Source: Candidatus Brocadia sp. (lineage in GTDB: Bacteria; Planctomycetota; Brocadiia; Brocadiales; Brocadiaceae). From it: DNA of 5,997 nt. Of the stretch, positions 1-5,876 are shown piece by piece (positions within the stretch are counted from its first letter, which is position 1; each line of letters opens with the position of its first letter). The notes beneath the pieces are model-generated. The model had not been told where the DNA came from and searched no databases. It saw nothing but the letters and a program-made list of their open reading frames with translations. The DNA lies in NCBI GenBank assembly GCA_030837935.1, contig JAUQXU010000290.1, positions 1-5,997 of the forward strand, given 5' to 3'. A program made the translations under genes and the position numbers.

Positions 1-927
1 ATAATATCCTTCAATACTCTTCGGTAAATCATAATGGATCACATAACGCACATTTGGTTTATCGATACCCATACCAAATGCAATCGTTGCTACGATAATC
101 TCGACGTCATCACGGATGAACCTCTCCTGGTTTTCCGTTCTGGCTTCGGCCGTCAGGCCTGCATGGTATGACAATGCCCGGTATCCGGACGCGTGCAGGC
201 TCGATGCAAGACTTTCCACGGTTTTACGGCTTTGGCAATAGATAATCCCTGAATCTTTCTTTCGGCCTTCCAGATATTGGAGTATTTGATGGTATGGATC
301 GTTCTTGGATTTAATCTGGTAATACAAGTTTTTCCGATTAAAACTCGCCTTGAAGACCTTACAATCTGATAAATCCAACTGTGTAATAATATCTTCCTGA
401 ACAACAGGGGTGGCGGTGGCCGTTAAGGCCATAATGGGTACTTTCGGGAATTTCTCTTTTAACAGCCTTAACTGGCGGTATTCAGGCCTGAAATCGTGAC
501 CCCATTCGGAAATACAATGCGATTCGTCAATAGCAAGCAGAGATACCTTTAATCCTTGTAAAAATTGTAAAAACTCAGGCATAACCAGTCGTTCAGGTGC
601 AATATACAGTATCTTTGTTTCCTTGTCTGACAAACTCTGCCTTCTGGCATCAATTTCGCCATAACCCAACGAACTGTTAATAAACGTTGCTGGAATGCCA
701 TTAGCCAGCAATCCATCCACCTGATCCTTCATTAAGGCTATTAAAGGGGAGATAACAACTGTAATGCCGTCGAAGAGGAGGGCAGGCAGTTGATAGCACA
801 AAGACTTGCCACCGCCTGTAGGCATAAGGACAAAGACATCCCTTTGCTCCAGCACCTCCTTAATAATATCTTCCTGAAGCGGGTAAAAACTTGTGTAACC
901 AAAATATTTTTGCAGTATTGTATACAT
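1..927 (-). CDS. recQ: RecQ-family ATP-dependent DNA helicase, N-terminal part (truncated by window edge)
   Basis: This is a superfamily 2 helicase that unwinds DNA 3'-to-5' in recombinational repair and restart of stalled forks. I translated 309 codons of the minus strand with no stop. Visible motifs in order are: motif 0 (LQKYFGYTSFYPLQ, residues 5-18), Walker A (PTGGGKS, 36-42, lysine 41), motif Ia (SPLIALMKDQ, 60-69), the Walker B box DESH (134-137) followed by the RecQ-specific aromatic-rich loop CISEWGHDFRPEY, motif III (ALTATAT, 167-173), motif IV (GIIYCQSRKTVE, 227-238) and motif V (ATIAFGMGIDKPNVRYVIHYDLP, in part 280-302). Motif VI, the zinc-binding/RQC region and any HRDC domain would lie beyond position 1, since full RecQ proteins are usually about 600 residues or more. 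The ATG at 927 is the first possible start, because an in-frame TGA lies three codons upstream. No Shine-Dalgarno site precedes it. Motif 0 has FY where FR is usual, and motif II has Ser in place of the common Ala. Both look like tolerated variants. The gene is divergent from the SUMF1 gene. Confidence 0.96.
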   Translation of the reverse strand, partial: MYTILQKYFGYTSFYPLQEDIIKEVLEQRDVFVLMPTGGGKSLCYQLPALLFDGITVVISPLIALMKDQVDGLLANGIPATFINSSLGYGEIDARRQSLSDKETKILYIAPERLVMPEFLQFLQGLKVSLLAIDESHCISEWGHDFRPEYRQLRLLKEKFPKVPIMALTATATPVVQEDIITQLDLSDCKVFKASFNRKNLYYQIKSKNDPYHQILQYLEGRKKDSGIIYCQSRKTVESLASSLHASGYRALSYHAGLTAEARTENQERFIRDDVEIIVATIAFGMGIDKPNVRYVIHYDLPKSIEGYY

Positions 928-939
928 GGTATTTCAGGA

Positions 940-968
940 ATGATACTGATTTTTATTTCCCGAATCAA
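940..968 (-). promoter_or_regulatory. Putative promoter of recQ
   Basis: On the minus strand a -35-like TTGATT (963-968) and a -10-like TATCAT (940-945, five of six consensus bases) are separated by exactly 17 bases. Transcription would begin near 933, only about six bases before the recQ ATG at 927. That matches the absence of a Shine-Dalgarno site and suggests a nearly leaderless message. The region is AT-rich, so chance similarity is possible. Confidence 0.4.
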
Positions 969-989
969 TCAGAAATAAGAGAAACCATT

Positions 990-1017
990 TTGACATTCAA
1001 AGATTCTATGATAAACT
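990..1017 (+). promoter_or_regulatory. Putative promoter of the SUMF1-domain gene
   Basis: A perfect TTGACA (990-995) is followed after 16 bases by TAAACT (1012-1017), which matches four of six -10 consensus bases. Transcription would start near 1024, a few bases before the ATG at 1027, which has no ribosome binding site. Another -10-like hexamer, TATGAT (1007-1012), is better in sequence but only 11 bases from the -35 box, too close for a sigma-70 promoter. The call rests mainly on the intact -35 box. Confidence 0.3.
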
Positions 1018-1026
1018 TTTAACGAT

Positions 1027-1926
1027 ATGATTAAAACAAAAGAAGAAAGATACAATAGTTCTGAAGGCATGGTTATTATCCCTGAAGGTCCATTTCTGAT
1101 GGGGAGTACAAAACAGGACATCGACAGATTATTAGAACTTGACCGAAACATTGAAGTCGAACGTCTGGAAAATGAGATTCCACAAAGGGAGGTTTATTTA
1201 AGCGCCTACCTCATTGACAAATACCCTGTTACCAACGTCCAGTACAAGCAATTCATCGAGTCGGGTGGTTATACGCAAAGGGTCATTTGGTCTGATGCGG
1301 GATGGCAATATATCACACAGTCAAATCCATTGGAAGGTAAGGATCTCGATGGTGTTTTTCACGGTGAGCCAGATTTCCCGGTTACAAACATCTCGTGGTA
1401 TGAGGCAGAGGCATTTGCTACATGGGCAGGGAAGCGACTGCCTACAGAGGCAGAATGGGAAAAAGCAGCCCGTGGTGCCGACGGCAGGATATATCCGTGG
1501 GGCAATGAGTTTGATAAAACGAGGTTAAACTGCGCTGAGGCCAAGATTGAAAAGCCAACACCTGTTACGAAATACCCACAAGGTCAAAGTGCTTACGGAT
1601 GTTTTGATATGGCTGGAAATGTGTGGGAATGGACGGCCGATTGGTACGACAGTCAGTATTATCGCCATGCCCCGGACAAAAATCCACATGGACCCACTAT
1701 GGCGGAAGAAAACCCCTATTTTGGGAGGCCGGAAGAGGTGGGTATTTCCATTTATGAATTAAAACCCTCCGCAACAGGCAAGGCGCTGAGCGCCTGCAAG
1801 GTATTGCGGGGCGGCTCATGGAATGGGTCTGGTGTTGTCCACATCCGTTGCGCAAACCGGGATTATGATGAACCAACTTACAAAAATGACACTATTGGCT
1901 TCCGCTGTGCGAAATCTCTGGACTAA
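1027..1926 (+). CDS. SUMF1/formylglycine-generating-enzyme-like domain protein lacking the catalytic cysteines
   Basis: A 299-residue protein that is almost entirely one SUMF1 (FGE-sulfatase, C-type-lectin-like) domain. Family landmarks are GMVIIPEGPFLMGS (residues 14-27), the DKYPVTNVQYKQFI strand-helix, PVTNISWYEAEAFATWAGKRLPTEAEWEKAARG (in part 118-150), YPWGNEFD, CFDMAGNVWEW (192-202), VLRGGSWN (259-266) and the terminal IGFRCAKS. True FGE converts a sulfatase cysteine to formylglycine using two copper-binding cysteines just after RGGS(Y/W). Here that stretch reads NGSGVVHIRC, so both cysteines are absent and sulfatase activation is unlikely. About 34 residues (225-258) are inserted between NPHGP and the KVLRGGSW strand, more than I expect for the family. 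No signal peptide or membrane segment is visible, so it is probably cytoplasmic. Start: ATG 1027 is the longest option but has no Shine-Dalgarno site. ATG 1069 (residue 15, directly before VIIPEG) is an alternative. The partner and function are unknown. No sulfatase or EgtB-like DinB domain accompanies it. Confidence 0.9.
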   Translation: MIKTKEERYNSSEGMVIIPEGPFLMGSTKQDIDRLLELDRNIEVERLENEIPQREVYLSAYLIDKYPVTNVQYKQFIESGGYTQRVIWSDAGWQYITQSNPLEGKDLDGVFHGEPDFPVTNISWYEAEAFATWAGKRLPTEAEWEKAARGADGRIYPWGNEFDKTRLNCAEAKIEKPTPVTKYPQGQSAYGCFDMAGNVWEWTADWYDSQYYRHAPDKNPHGPTMAEENPYFGRPEEVGISIYELKPSATGKALSACKVLRGGSWNGSGVVHIRCANRDYDEPTYKNDTIGFRCAKSLD

Positions 1927-1949
1927 GGGCTGTTACGCGTATGCTGGCA

Positions 1950-1997
1950 TGACGAAGGTCTGTCCTTGTGGATTTTATACCAAGGCTTCCTTCGACA
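1950..1997. repeat. Imperfect inverted repeat (stem-loop) between the SUMF1 gene and the kinase gene
   Basis: The 149-base spacer 1927-2075 contains nested complementary arms. CGAAGG (1953-1958) pairs with CCTTCG (1989-1994), extendable by two more pairs at 1950-1951/1996-1997. CCTTG (1964-1968) pairs with CAAGG (1981-1985) around a 12-base loop. An internal loop of 5 and 3 bases separates the two stems. No T-run follows on either strand, so it does not look like a classical intrinsic terminator. It may be an mRNA structure, a degenerate dispersed repeat, or chance. Nothing else is recognisable in the spacer apart from the kinase ribosome binding site. Confidence 0.3.
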
Positions 1998-2065
1998 GAT
2001 TTGATACGGCGTTTAAAACGTTCTAACCTAATATCTTTTTCTTCGCAGGAATTAATAAGTCTAAA

Positions 2066-2070
2066 AGGAG
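2066..2070 (+). promoter_or_regulatory. Shine-Dalgarno site that fixes the kinase start
   Basis: AGGAG at 2066-2070 (within AAAAGGAG) stands five bases before the ATG at 2076. It decides for that start over the in-frame ATG at 1968, which has no such site. Confidence 0.85.
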
Positions 2071-2075
2071 ACGAC

Positions 2076-3029
2076 ATGAACATTCTTGTTTCGGGGTCAT
2101 TGGCCTATGACAGGATTATGAATTTTCCGGGAAAGTTTTCTGACCATATACTTCCCGATAAGATACATATGCTTAATGTATGCTTCATGATAAATGGGGT
2201 AATGGAGAATTTTGGAGGTACTGCAGGCAATATTGCCTATGCCATTGCATTGCTGGGAGAAAGTCCAACCATTATTGCTACGGCAGGACGTGATTTTGAA
2301 CCTTACAGAAATTGGTTAACACAGCGCAACATTTCCACAAAACATATTAAGGTCATACGTGACGAACTAACTGCAGGTGCATATATAACCACTGACCAGT
2401 CGGACAATCAGATAACAGCATTTAATCCTGGTGCAATGAAATTTAGTTCCGACTTTGATTTCGATTCTGTTGCGCGTGAAAAGACGCTTGCCATCGTTGC
2501 GCCAGGAAATTTGGGCGATATGGTTAATTTTTCCACGATATACAAAAAGAAGGGGATCGATTACATTTTTGATCCGGGACAATCCCTTCCTTCGTGGACG
2601 AAAGAACTGCTGACGGAGATGATACACGGGTCAAAGATATTTATCTGCAATGATTATGAACTGCAATTAACCCAGGAAAAAACCTCCATGACAGTTGAGG
2701 ACATCTTGGAGAGGACAGAGACACTTATCATAACAAAAGGGGAGTTCGGTTCTGTGGTCATGCACAAGGACAACAACAAGATAAGAAGCAGTAATATTCC
2801 CGTTGCCAAAGCGCAACAGGTGAATGATCCTACCGGGGCGGGTGATGCTTACCGGGCAGGATTGATTAAAGGGCTTGTAGCATCAAAAAAAGATATTGTA
2901 CATGCCGCAAAAATAGGGGCGGTTTGTGCTACGTATTGTGTTGAAGTATACGGCCCCCAGAATTTTCATTTTACTCCTGAATTATTTAATAAGCGCTTTT
3001 CATCCATTTTTGGAGAAAAGGCTTTTTAA
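2076..3029 (+). CDS. PfkB-family kinase, adenosine kinase-like (mycobacterial AdoK type)
   Basis: A ribokinase/PfkB-fold kinase that would transfer the ATP gamma-phosphate to a sugar or nucleoside hydroxyl in the cytoplasm. It has 317 residues, near the family norm. The N-terminal strand ILVSGSLAYDRIM, then FPGKFSDHILPDKIHMLNVCF, and the first PfkB signature with GGTAGN (47-52) resemble Mycobacterium tuberculosis AdoK closely from memory, including the FPG.FS...LP...H spacing. NDYE (192-195) fits the NxxE magnesium motif. NDPTGAGDAYRAG (250-262) is the second PfkB signature, with D257 as the catalytic base and GAG as the anion hole. Adenosine to AMP, for purine salvage, is therefore the best guess. 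A ribokinase- or fructokinase-like substrate cannot be excluded. An in-frame ATG at 1968 would add 36 residues. I rejected it because the fold normally begins at the MNILVSGS strand and a good AGGAG site precedes 2076. The gene is co-directional with the SUMF1 gene but 149 bases away, so an operon is uncertain. It is convergent with the thioesterase gene. Confidence 0.93.
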   Translation: MNILVSGSLAYDRIMNFPGKFSDHILPDKIHMLNVCFMINGVMENFGGTAGNIAYAIALLGESPTIIATAGRDFEPYRNWLTQRNISTKHIKVIRDELTAGAYITTDQSDNQITAFNPGAMKFSSDFDFDSVAREKTLAIVAPGNLGDMVNFSTIYKKKGIDYIFDPGQSLPSWTKELLTEMIHGSKIFICNDYELQLTQEKTSMTVEDILERTETLIITKGEFGSVVMHKDNNKIRSSNIPVAKAQQVNDPTGAGDAYRAGLIKGLVASKKDIVHAAKIGAVCATYCVEVYGPQNFHFTPELFNKRFSSIFGEKAF

Positions 3030-3055
3030 AATGCAATGCAAGCATAGACGATGAA

Positions 3056-3072
3056 CTAAAAGATTCTTTTTT
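3056..3072. terminator. Weak AT-rich palindrome between convergent genes, possible bidirectional terminator
   Basis: The 41-base gap between the convergent kinase and thioesterase genes contains an AAAAG...CTTTT inverted repeat with a three-base loop, followed by T residues on the plus strand. The stem is only A/T plus one G/C pair, so it is a poor intrinsic terminator. It is the only candidate in this gap. Confidence 0.2.
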
Positions 3073-3490
3073 ACTGCAAGAGTTTTCTTACTTTTTCCGG
3101 CATAGGAGCAGGCTTCCGGCTTGCATTGAGACATGCCAGTTTTGAAATGCCCTCTGCAATGAGGGTGCTATCATCCTCACGGATTACCTTGTGGCTAAAT
3201 TCAACGGTAGCATGTTTCAATTCAGAAACCCAGGTCTGTATAATGAGAACGTTATCATAGTGGGCGGGTGAGCGAAATCTGCATCGTGCTTCGGTAACGG
3301 GGAAGTAGATATGCTCCTTTTCCAACTCTGAGTATGGCAATCCAAGATTCCTCAAATATTCTGTCCGACCCATTTCGAAATAAACAAAGAAATTGCCATA
3401 ATAGACAATCCCCATCTGATCTGTCTCCTGGTAACGGACGCGTGTTTTAATTTCATGAACTTTCTTCTGGGAATGGTTTTTAACTTCCAT
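3071..3490 (-). CDS. Hotdog-fold acyl-CoA thioesterase, YbgC/4-hydroxybenzoyl-CoA thioesterase family
   Basis: A 139-residue protein of the usual length for a single hotdog domain, which acts as a soluble oligomer hydrolysing acyl-CoA thioesters. The family signature is near the N-terminus: RVRYQETDQMGIVYYGNFF (17-35), with the YxxTDxxG core and catalytic Asp24, followed by the helix VYFEMGRTEYLRNLG. The remaining strands (EARCRFRSPAHYDNVLIIQTWV, ATVEFSHKVIRED, TLIAEGISKLACLN) complete the fold. The position often occupied by His after Asp-x-x-G-x-V-Y is Tyr31, a common variant in this group. The substrate cannot be read from sequence. E. coli YbgC sits in the tol-pal cluster, but here the gene lies 54 bases downstream of hflC on the same strand, so co-transcription with hflKC is plausible. 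No strong Shine-Dalgarno site precedes the ATG at 3490 (only an A-rich stretch), which suggests modest or coupled translation. The start is supported because the next ATG falls inside the catalytic motif. Confidence 0.92.
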   Translation of the reverse strand: MEVKNHSQKKVHEIKTRVRYQETDQMGIVYYGNFFVYFEMGRTEYLRNLGLPYSELEKEHIYFPVTEARCRFRSPAHYDNVLIIQTWVSELKHATVEFSHKVIREDDSTLIAEGISKLACLNASRKPAPMPEKVRKLLQ

Positions 3491-3544
3491 ATCTTTTGCT
3501 ACCGGTTCTTGTTATGGTAAAAAAGTGCCCGCTATGCTTATCCT

Positions 3545-4507
3545 CTAGTCTGTTGCTGATTTGACATCTTGCAGAAAACTCTTGAAATACCTGAAGTAGT
3601 CTCCTTCCGTGGTGAGAATGAGATGCGTCTGTTTATTAAAAGTCGATTCATAAGTTTCCAGGGTTTTTGTAAAGGAATAAAATTCAGGCGCTTTTTCATA
3701 TGCCTCTGCATAGATCTTTACCGCTTCTGCATCAGCCTGTCCCTTGGTTTCTTCTGCTGTCCGATATCCTTCTGATTCTATACGTTCCAACTCTTTTTTC
3801 ATAGAACCCAGGATTTGTGCCTCCTCTTTTCGTCCCTCTGACTCGTACTTGTTGGCAATACGGATACGTTCTGAACGCATTCGATCATATATCTTGGGAA
3901 TGACGGCCGCCACGTAATTAATGTATTTTATACGGACGTCTACCAATTCGATCCCGTAACGATCCTCCAATGCGCGTGCAGCCATTTCCCGGATCTCTTC
4001 AACGATTTTATCGCGGCCCATTTTAATTAACACCTTTTTAATATCTTCTGCCTCTTCTAATTCCTTTGTCGTATATTCGAGTTTACGATTTGTATTTCGT
4101 AAAACTTCCTTTAACGTATATGCGCTGACCACATTTTTAACCGCTGATTCGATAACTTCATCTAAGACACCCTGGCCACGCGACTCTGTTCCCAGGGAGG
4201 TATAGAATTTCAAGGGGTCTGTGATCTTCCAACGCGCCCATGTGCCTACGCCGATATTTTCCTTGTCCCTCGTCAAAATATCGCTTGTTTCTCCGCTCCA
4301 ATCCAGCAACCGTTTATCAAAGTATCTGACCTCCTGGATAAAAGGAGCTTTTACACAAAGTCCTGGTTCGCTAACGGTTCTAACAGGCTTGCCAAATTGT
4401 GTGATAACTGCCTGTTGCCGTATATCTGTAACATATAACGATGCCTTTAAACAAATTAACACGGTAGCTATTGAAATGAGTATAATAACAATAGTTGCCT
4501 TCTTCAT
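3545..4507 (-). CDS. hflC: HflC, SPFH/band-7 membrane protein, FtsH protease modulator
   Basis: A 320-residue partner of HflK (E. coli HflC is of similar size). The two alternate in a large cage-like membrane assembly that encloses and restrains the FtsH AAA protease. An N-terminal hydrophobic segment (about residues 4-26) anchors it, with most of the protein expected outside the cytoplasm. The SPFH domain begins with YVTDIRQQAVITQFGKPVRTVSEPGL and continues through FDKRLLDWSGE and GVGTWARWKITDPLKFY. The HflC-typical coiled-coil region follows, with EDRYGIELVDVRIKYINY, then DRMRSERIRIANKYESEGRKEE, and an Ala/Glu-rich stretch that ends in QADAEAVKIYAEAYEKAPEFYSF. The C-terminal strand GDYFRYFKSFL is conserved. 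The ATG at 4507 overlaps the hflK stop codon (shared ATGA at 4504-4507), and AAGGAG lies seven bases upstream inside hflK. The family can be confused with prohibitins or stomatins, but the length, the coiled-coil motifs and the hflK neighbour settle it. Confidence 0.96.
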   Translation of the reverse strand: MKKATIVIILISIATVLICLKASLYVTDIRQQAVITQFGKPVRTVSEPGLCVKAPFIQEVRYFDKRLLDWSGETSDILTRDKENIGVGTWARWKITDPLKFYTSLGTESRGQGVLDEVIESAVKNVVSAYTLKEVLRNTNRKLEYTTKELEEAEDIKKVLIKMGRDKIVEEIREMAARALEDRYGIELVDVRIKYINYVAAVIPKIYDRMRSERIRIANKYESEGRKEEAQILGSMKKELERIESEGYRTAEETKGQADAEAVKIYAEAYEKAPEFYSFTKTLETYESTFNKQTHLILTTEGDYFRYFKSFLQDVKSATD

Positions 4508-5508
4508 TTCTTTGCTCCTTCCTCACCGAGACCTAGAATAGGTATGAGGCCTTTTAAATCTTTGTCAATGATATATAATTTTTCACATTTGGGGATGATC
4601 TTTGCCATAGTTTCCAAAAAGAGCCTGCGTCGGGTCACATCTTCGGCCTTTTTATATTCTTCATAGACAGCAAGGAATGCCCTGATATCTCCGGTGGCCT
4701 CATTTACCCGTCTGATGCGGTATCCTTCAGCCTCTTTAATAACCTGTTCTTTTTTCCCTTCTGCGGCAGGCAGTATCTTGTTTTTTTGCCCCTCTGCATC
4801 GTTAATGATTTTATCCCTGATTTGAATGGCCTGGTTTACGGCATTGAAGGCATCTTTTACTGGCTCTGGCGGATCAACTCCCTTGAGGAGTACCGTCTGA
4901 ATGTCAATGCCACACTTATAACTATCCAAAATCCGTTGAATATCTTCCTTGGCCTTCTGTTCTATCTCTGTCCTGCCAATGGTTAAGACCTCGTCGATAG
5001 ACCGGTCGCCAATTAAGGTACGCATTACGGCTTGTGAAATACCCCGAATGGCTTCCCTAACCTCCCTTACTTTAAAAAGATAGTCTTCCAGTGCTTTTAT
5101 CTTGTATCGGATAACCCAATGAACCTCGGCACAGTTAAGGTCACCGGTAAGCATTAGCTTTTCTTCTCTCGCCTCCGGATATTCGTAATCAATCATGCTG
5201 GAAAAGCCACGGTGCTCCGTCCGGAATCCAAACTCCTCGTTGTATATCCGTTTGACTTCCGCCTTGAGTATCCTGTCTATGCCATAAGGGACTTTGGTAT
5301 GGAGTCCGGGACCAACCGTTTTTGTGTATCTGCCAAACCGCAGGATAACCGCTTCTTCATTTGCTTTTACTGTATAGAAGGCCGTGTATCCCGTAATAAT
5401 GACAAAGACAATGATCAATAACGGAGGGATAAACTTTTTTATTGATTCCCATGGTATATCTTCAAAACGGATGTCTTGAGGTTTTCTGTATGGTCCGTGA
5501 TCGGACAT
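4504..5508 (-). CDS. hflK: HflK, SPFH/band-7 membrane protein, FtsH protease modulator
   Basis: A 334-residue protein, first gene of the hflKC pair. HflK has one transmembrane segment, here residues 27-47 (IPPLLIIVFVIITGYTAFYTV) after a short hydrophilic tail. The SPFH domain follows: VKANEEAVILRFGRYTKTVGPGLHTKVPYGIDRI, then FGFRTEHRG, the HflK-specific EEKLMLTGDLNCAEVHWVIRYKI, and VREAIRGISQAVMRTLIGDRSIDEVLTIGR. The coiled-coil half carries GIDIQTVLLKGVDPPEPVKDAFNAVNQA and the AEGxK/AEGYRIRRVNEA repeats, then RRRLFLETMAKIIP. E. coli HflK is longer (about 419 residues). This one lacks the Gly-rich N-terminus and the long C-terminal tail, as many non-enterobacterial HflKs do. The start is firm: AAGGAGG stands seven bases before the ATG. 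No ftsH is in the window. Confidence 0.96.
   Translation of the reverse strand: MSDHGPYRKPQDIRFEDIPWESIKKFIPPLLIIVFVIITGYTAFYTVKANEEAVILRFGRYTKTVGPGLHTKVPYGIDRILKAEVKRIYNEEFGFRTEHRGFSSMIDYEYPEAREEKLMLTGDLNCAEVHWVIRYKIKALEDYLFKVREVREAIRGISQAVMRTLIGDRSIDEVLTIGRTEIEQKAKEDIQRILDSYKCGIDIQTVLLKGVDPPEPVKDAFNAVNQAIQIRDKIINDAEGQKNKILPAAEGKKEQVIKEAEGYRIRRVNEATGDIRAFLAVYEEYKKAEDVTRRRLFLETMAKIIPKCEKLYIIDKDLKGLIPILGLGEEGAKK
4515..4520 (-). promoter_or_regulatory. hflC ribosome binding site inside hflK
   Basis: On the minus strand AAGGAG lies seven bases before the hflC ATG, within the last codons of hflK. Together with the ATGA stop/start overlap it points to translational coupling of the two subunits, as expected for a complex with fixed stoichiometry. 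Confidence 0.8.
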
Positions 5509-5515
5509 TTCACTT

Positions 5516-5522
5516 CCTCCTT
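5516..5522 (-). promoter_or_regulatory. Strong Shine-Dalgarno site of hflK
   Basis: AAGGAGG on the minus strand, seven bases upstream of the ATG at 5508. It is the best ribosome binding site in the window, fixes the hflK start and suggests efficient translation of the operon. Confidence 0.88.
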
Positions 5523-5876
5523 TTTCATGTTTTTTGTGTAGGAGATTATTAAAAATAGCTACGTTTGGAAAACCGGTATGATTCAGGGTTAGTCATCATG
5601 CCGCTTTAGCGGCACTCTGAAACGATGAAAATGGGCTTTCTCGCTATATCATATTGGTATATCTATACTTACACTATTTTGTTGCGCCTTATTTTCGAGT
5701 CAGGGGATAACGTTTTTCACCAAATGTCTCAGACCCATACAATACAGGCATCTTTACACGTGCCCTTTTCGCTGCCATAGTATAAATGCAGCCTGCATAC
5801 GTTTCTATCCGGCATTGCCGTTACGATAATATGTTTTTATTCCACTGAATGCAATAAAAAAACGTGTCTTTCGTAT
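5523..5876. other. Intergenic stretch of about 350 bases with no supported gene
   Basis: I see no open reading frame here that resembles a known protein on either strand. The hflK promoter must lie here or in the adjoining mobile element, but no -35/-10 pair stands out. Contents worth noting are a perfect GC-rich palindrome at 5599-5614, a 13-base AT/GC palindrome at 5786-5798 (ATGCAG C CTGCAT), a small CGGC/GCCG hairpin near 5810-5820 and a seven-base A run at 5856-5862. If the adjoining transposase belongs to an intact insertion sequence, its terminal inverted repeat should lie in this stretch. GGGCTTTCTC near 5633 is a weak candidate for that end, which I cannot verify without the other end. 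Confidence 0.5.
5599..5614. repeat. Perfect GC-rich palindrome (TGCCGCT-TT-AGCGGCA)
   Basis: Seven-base arms around a two-base centre, or six pairs with a TTTA tetraloop if folded as RNA. It stands about 90 bases upstream of the hflK start in otherwise AT-rich sequence. No T-run follows on either strand, so it is not an evident terminator. Short outer arms CATC (5594-5597) and GATG (5624-5627) could extend the structure asymmetrically. Candidates are a REP-like dispersed element, an operator, or a 5' leader structure of hflK. Confidence 0.6.

Noticed and set aside
1007..1012. TATGAT as the -10 box of the SUMF1 gene promoter
   Set aside because: It is only 11 bases from the TTGACA box, too short for a sigma-70 promoter.
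1027..1926. Active formylglycine-generating enzyme (sulfatase activator)
   Set aside because: Both catalytic cysteines are replaced and no sulfatase gene is nearby.
1968..2075. 36-residue N-terminal extension of the kinase from an in-frame ATG at 1968
   Set aside because: The PfkB fold starts at the MNILVSGS strand, a strong AGGAG site precedes 2076, and the extension overlaps a spacer stem-loop and resembles no domain.
3545..5508. hflK and hflC as flotillin/prohibitin or stomatin homologues
   Set aside because: Their lengths, the TGDLN and RIKYINY-type motifs, and the tandem order with a four-base overlap are those of HflK and HflC.
5681..5747. Small minus-strand reading frame (about 20 codons, beginning MPVLYGSE) in the hflK upstream region
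   Set aside because: No ribosome binding site, no recognisable similarity, and a length expected by chance.
5786..5798. ATGCAG-C-CTGCAT palindrome as an operator
   Set aside because: It is short and isolated, with no adjacent promoter that can be recognised; mentioned only in the intergenic description.
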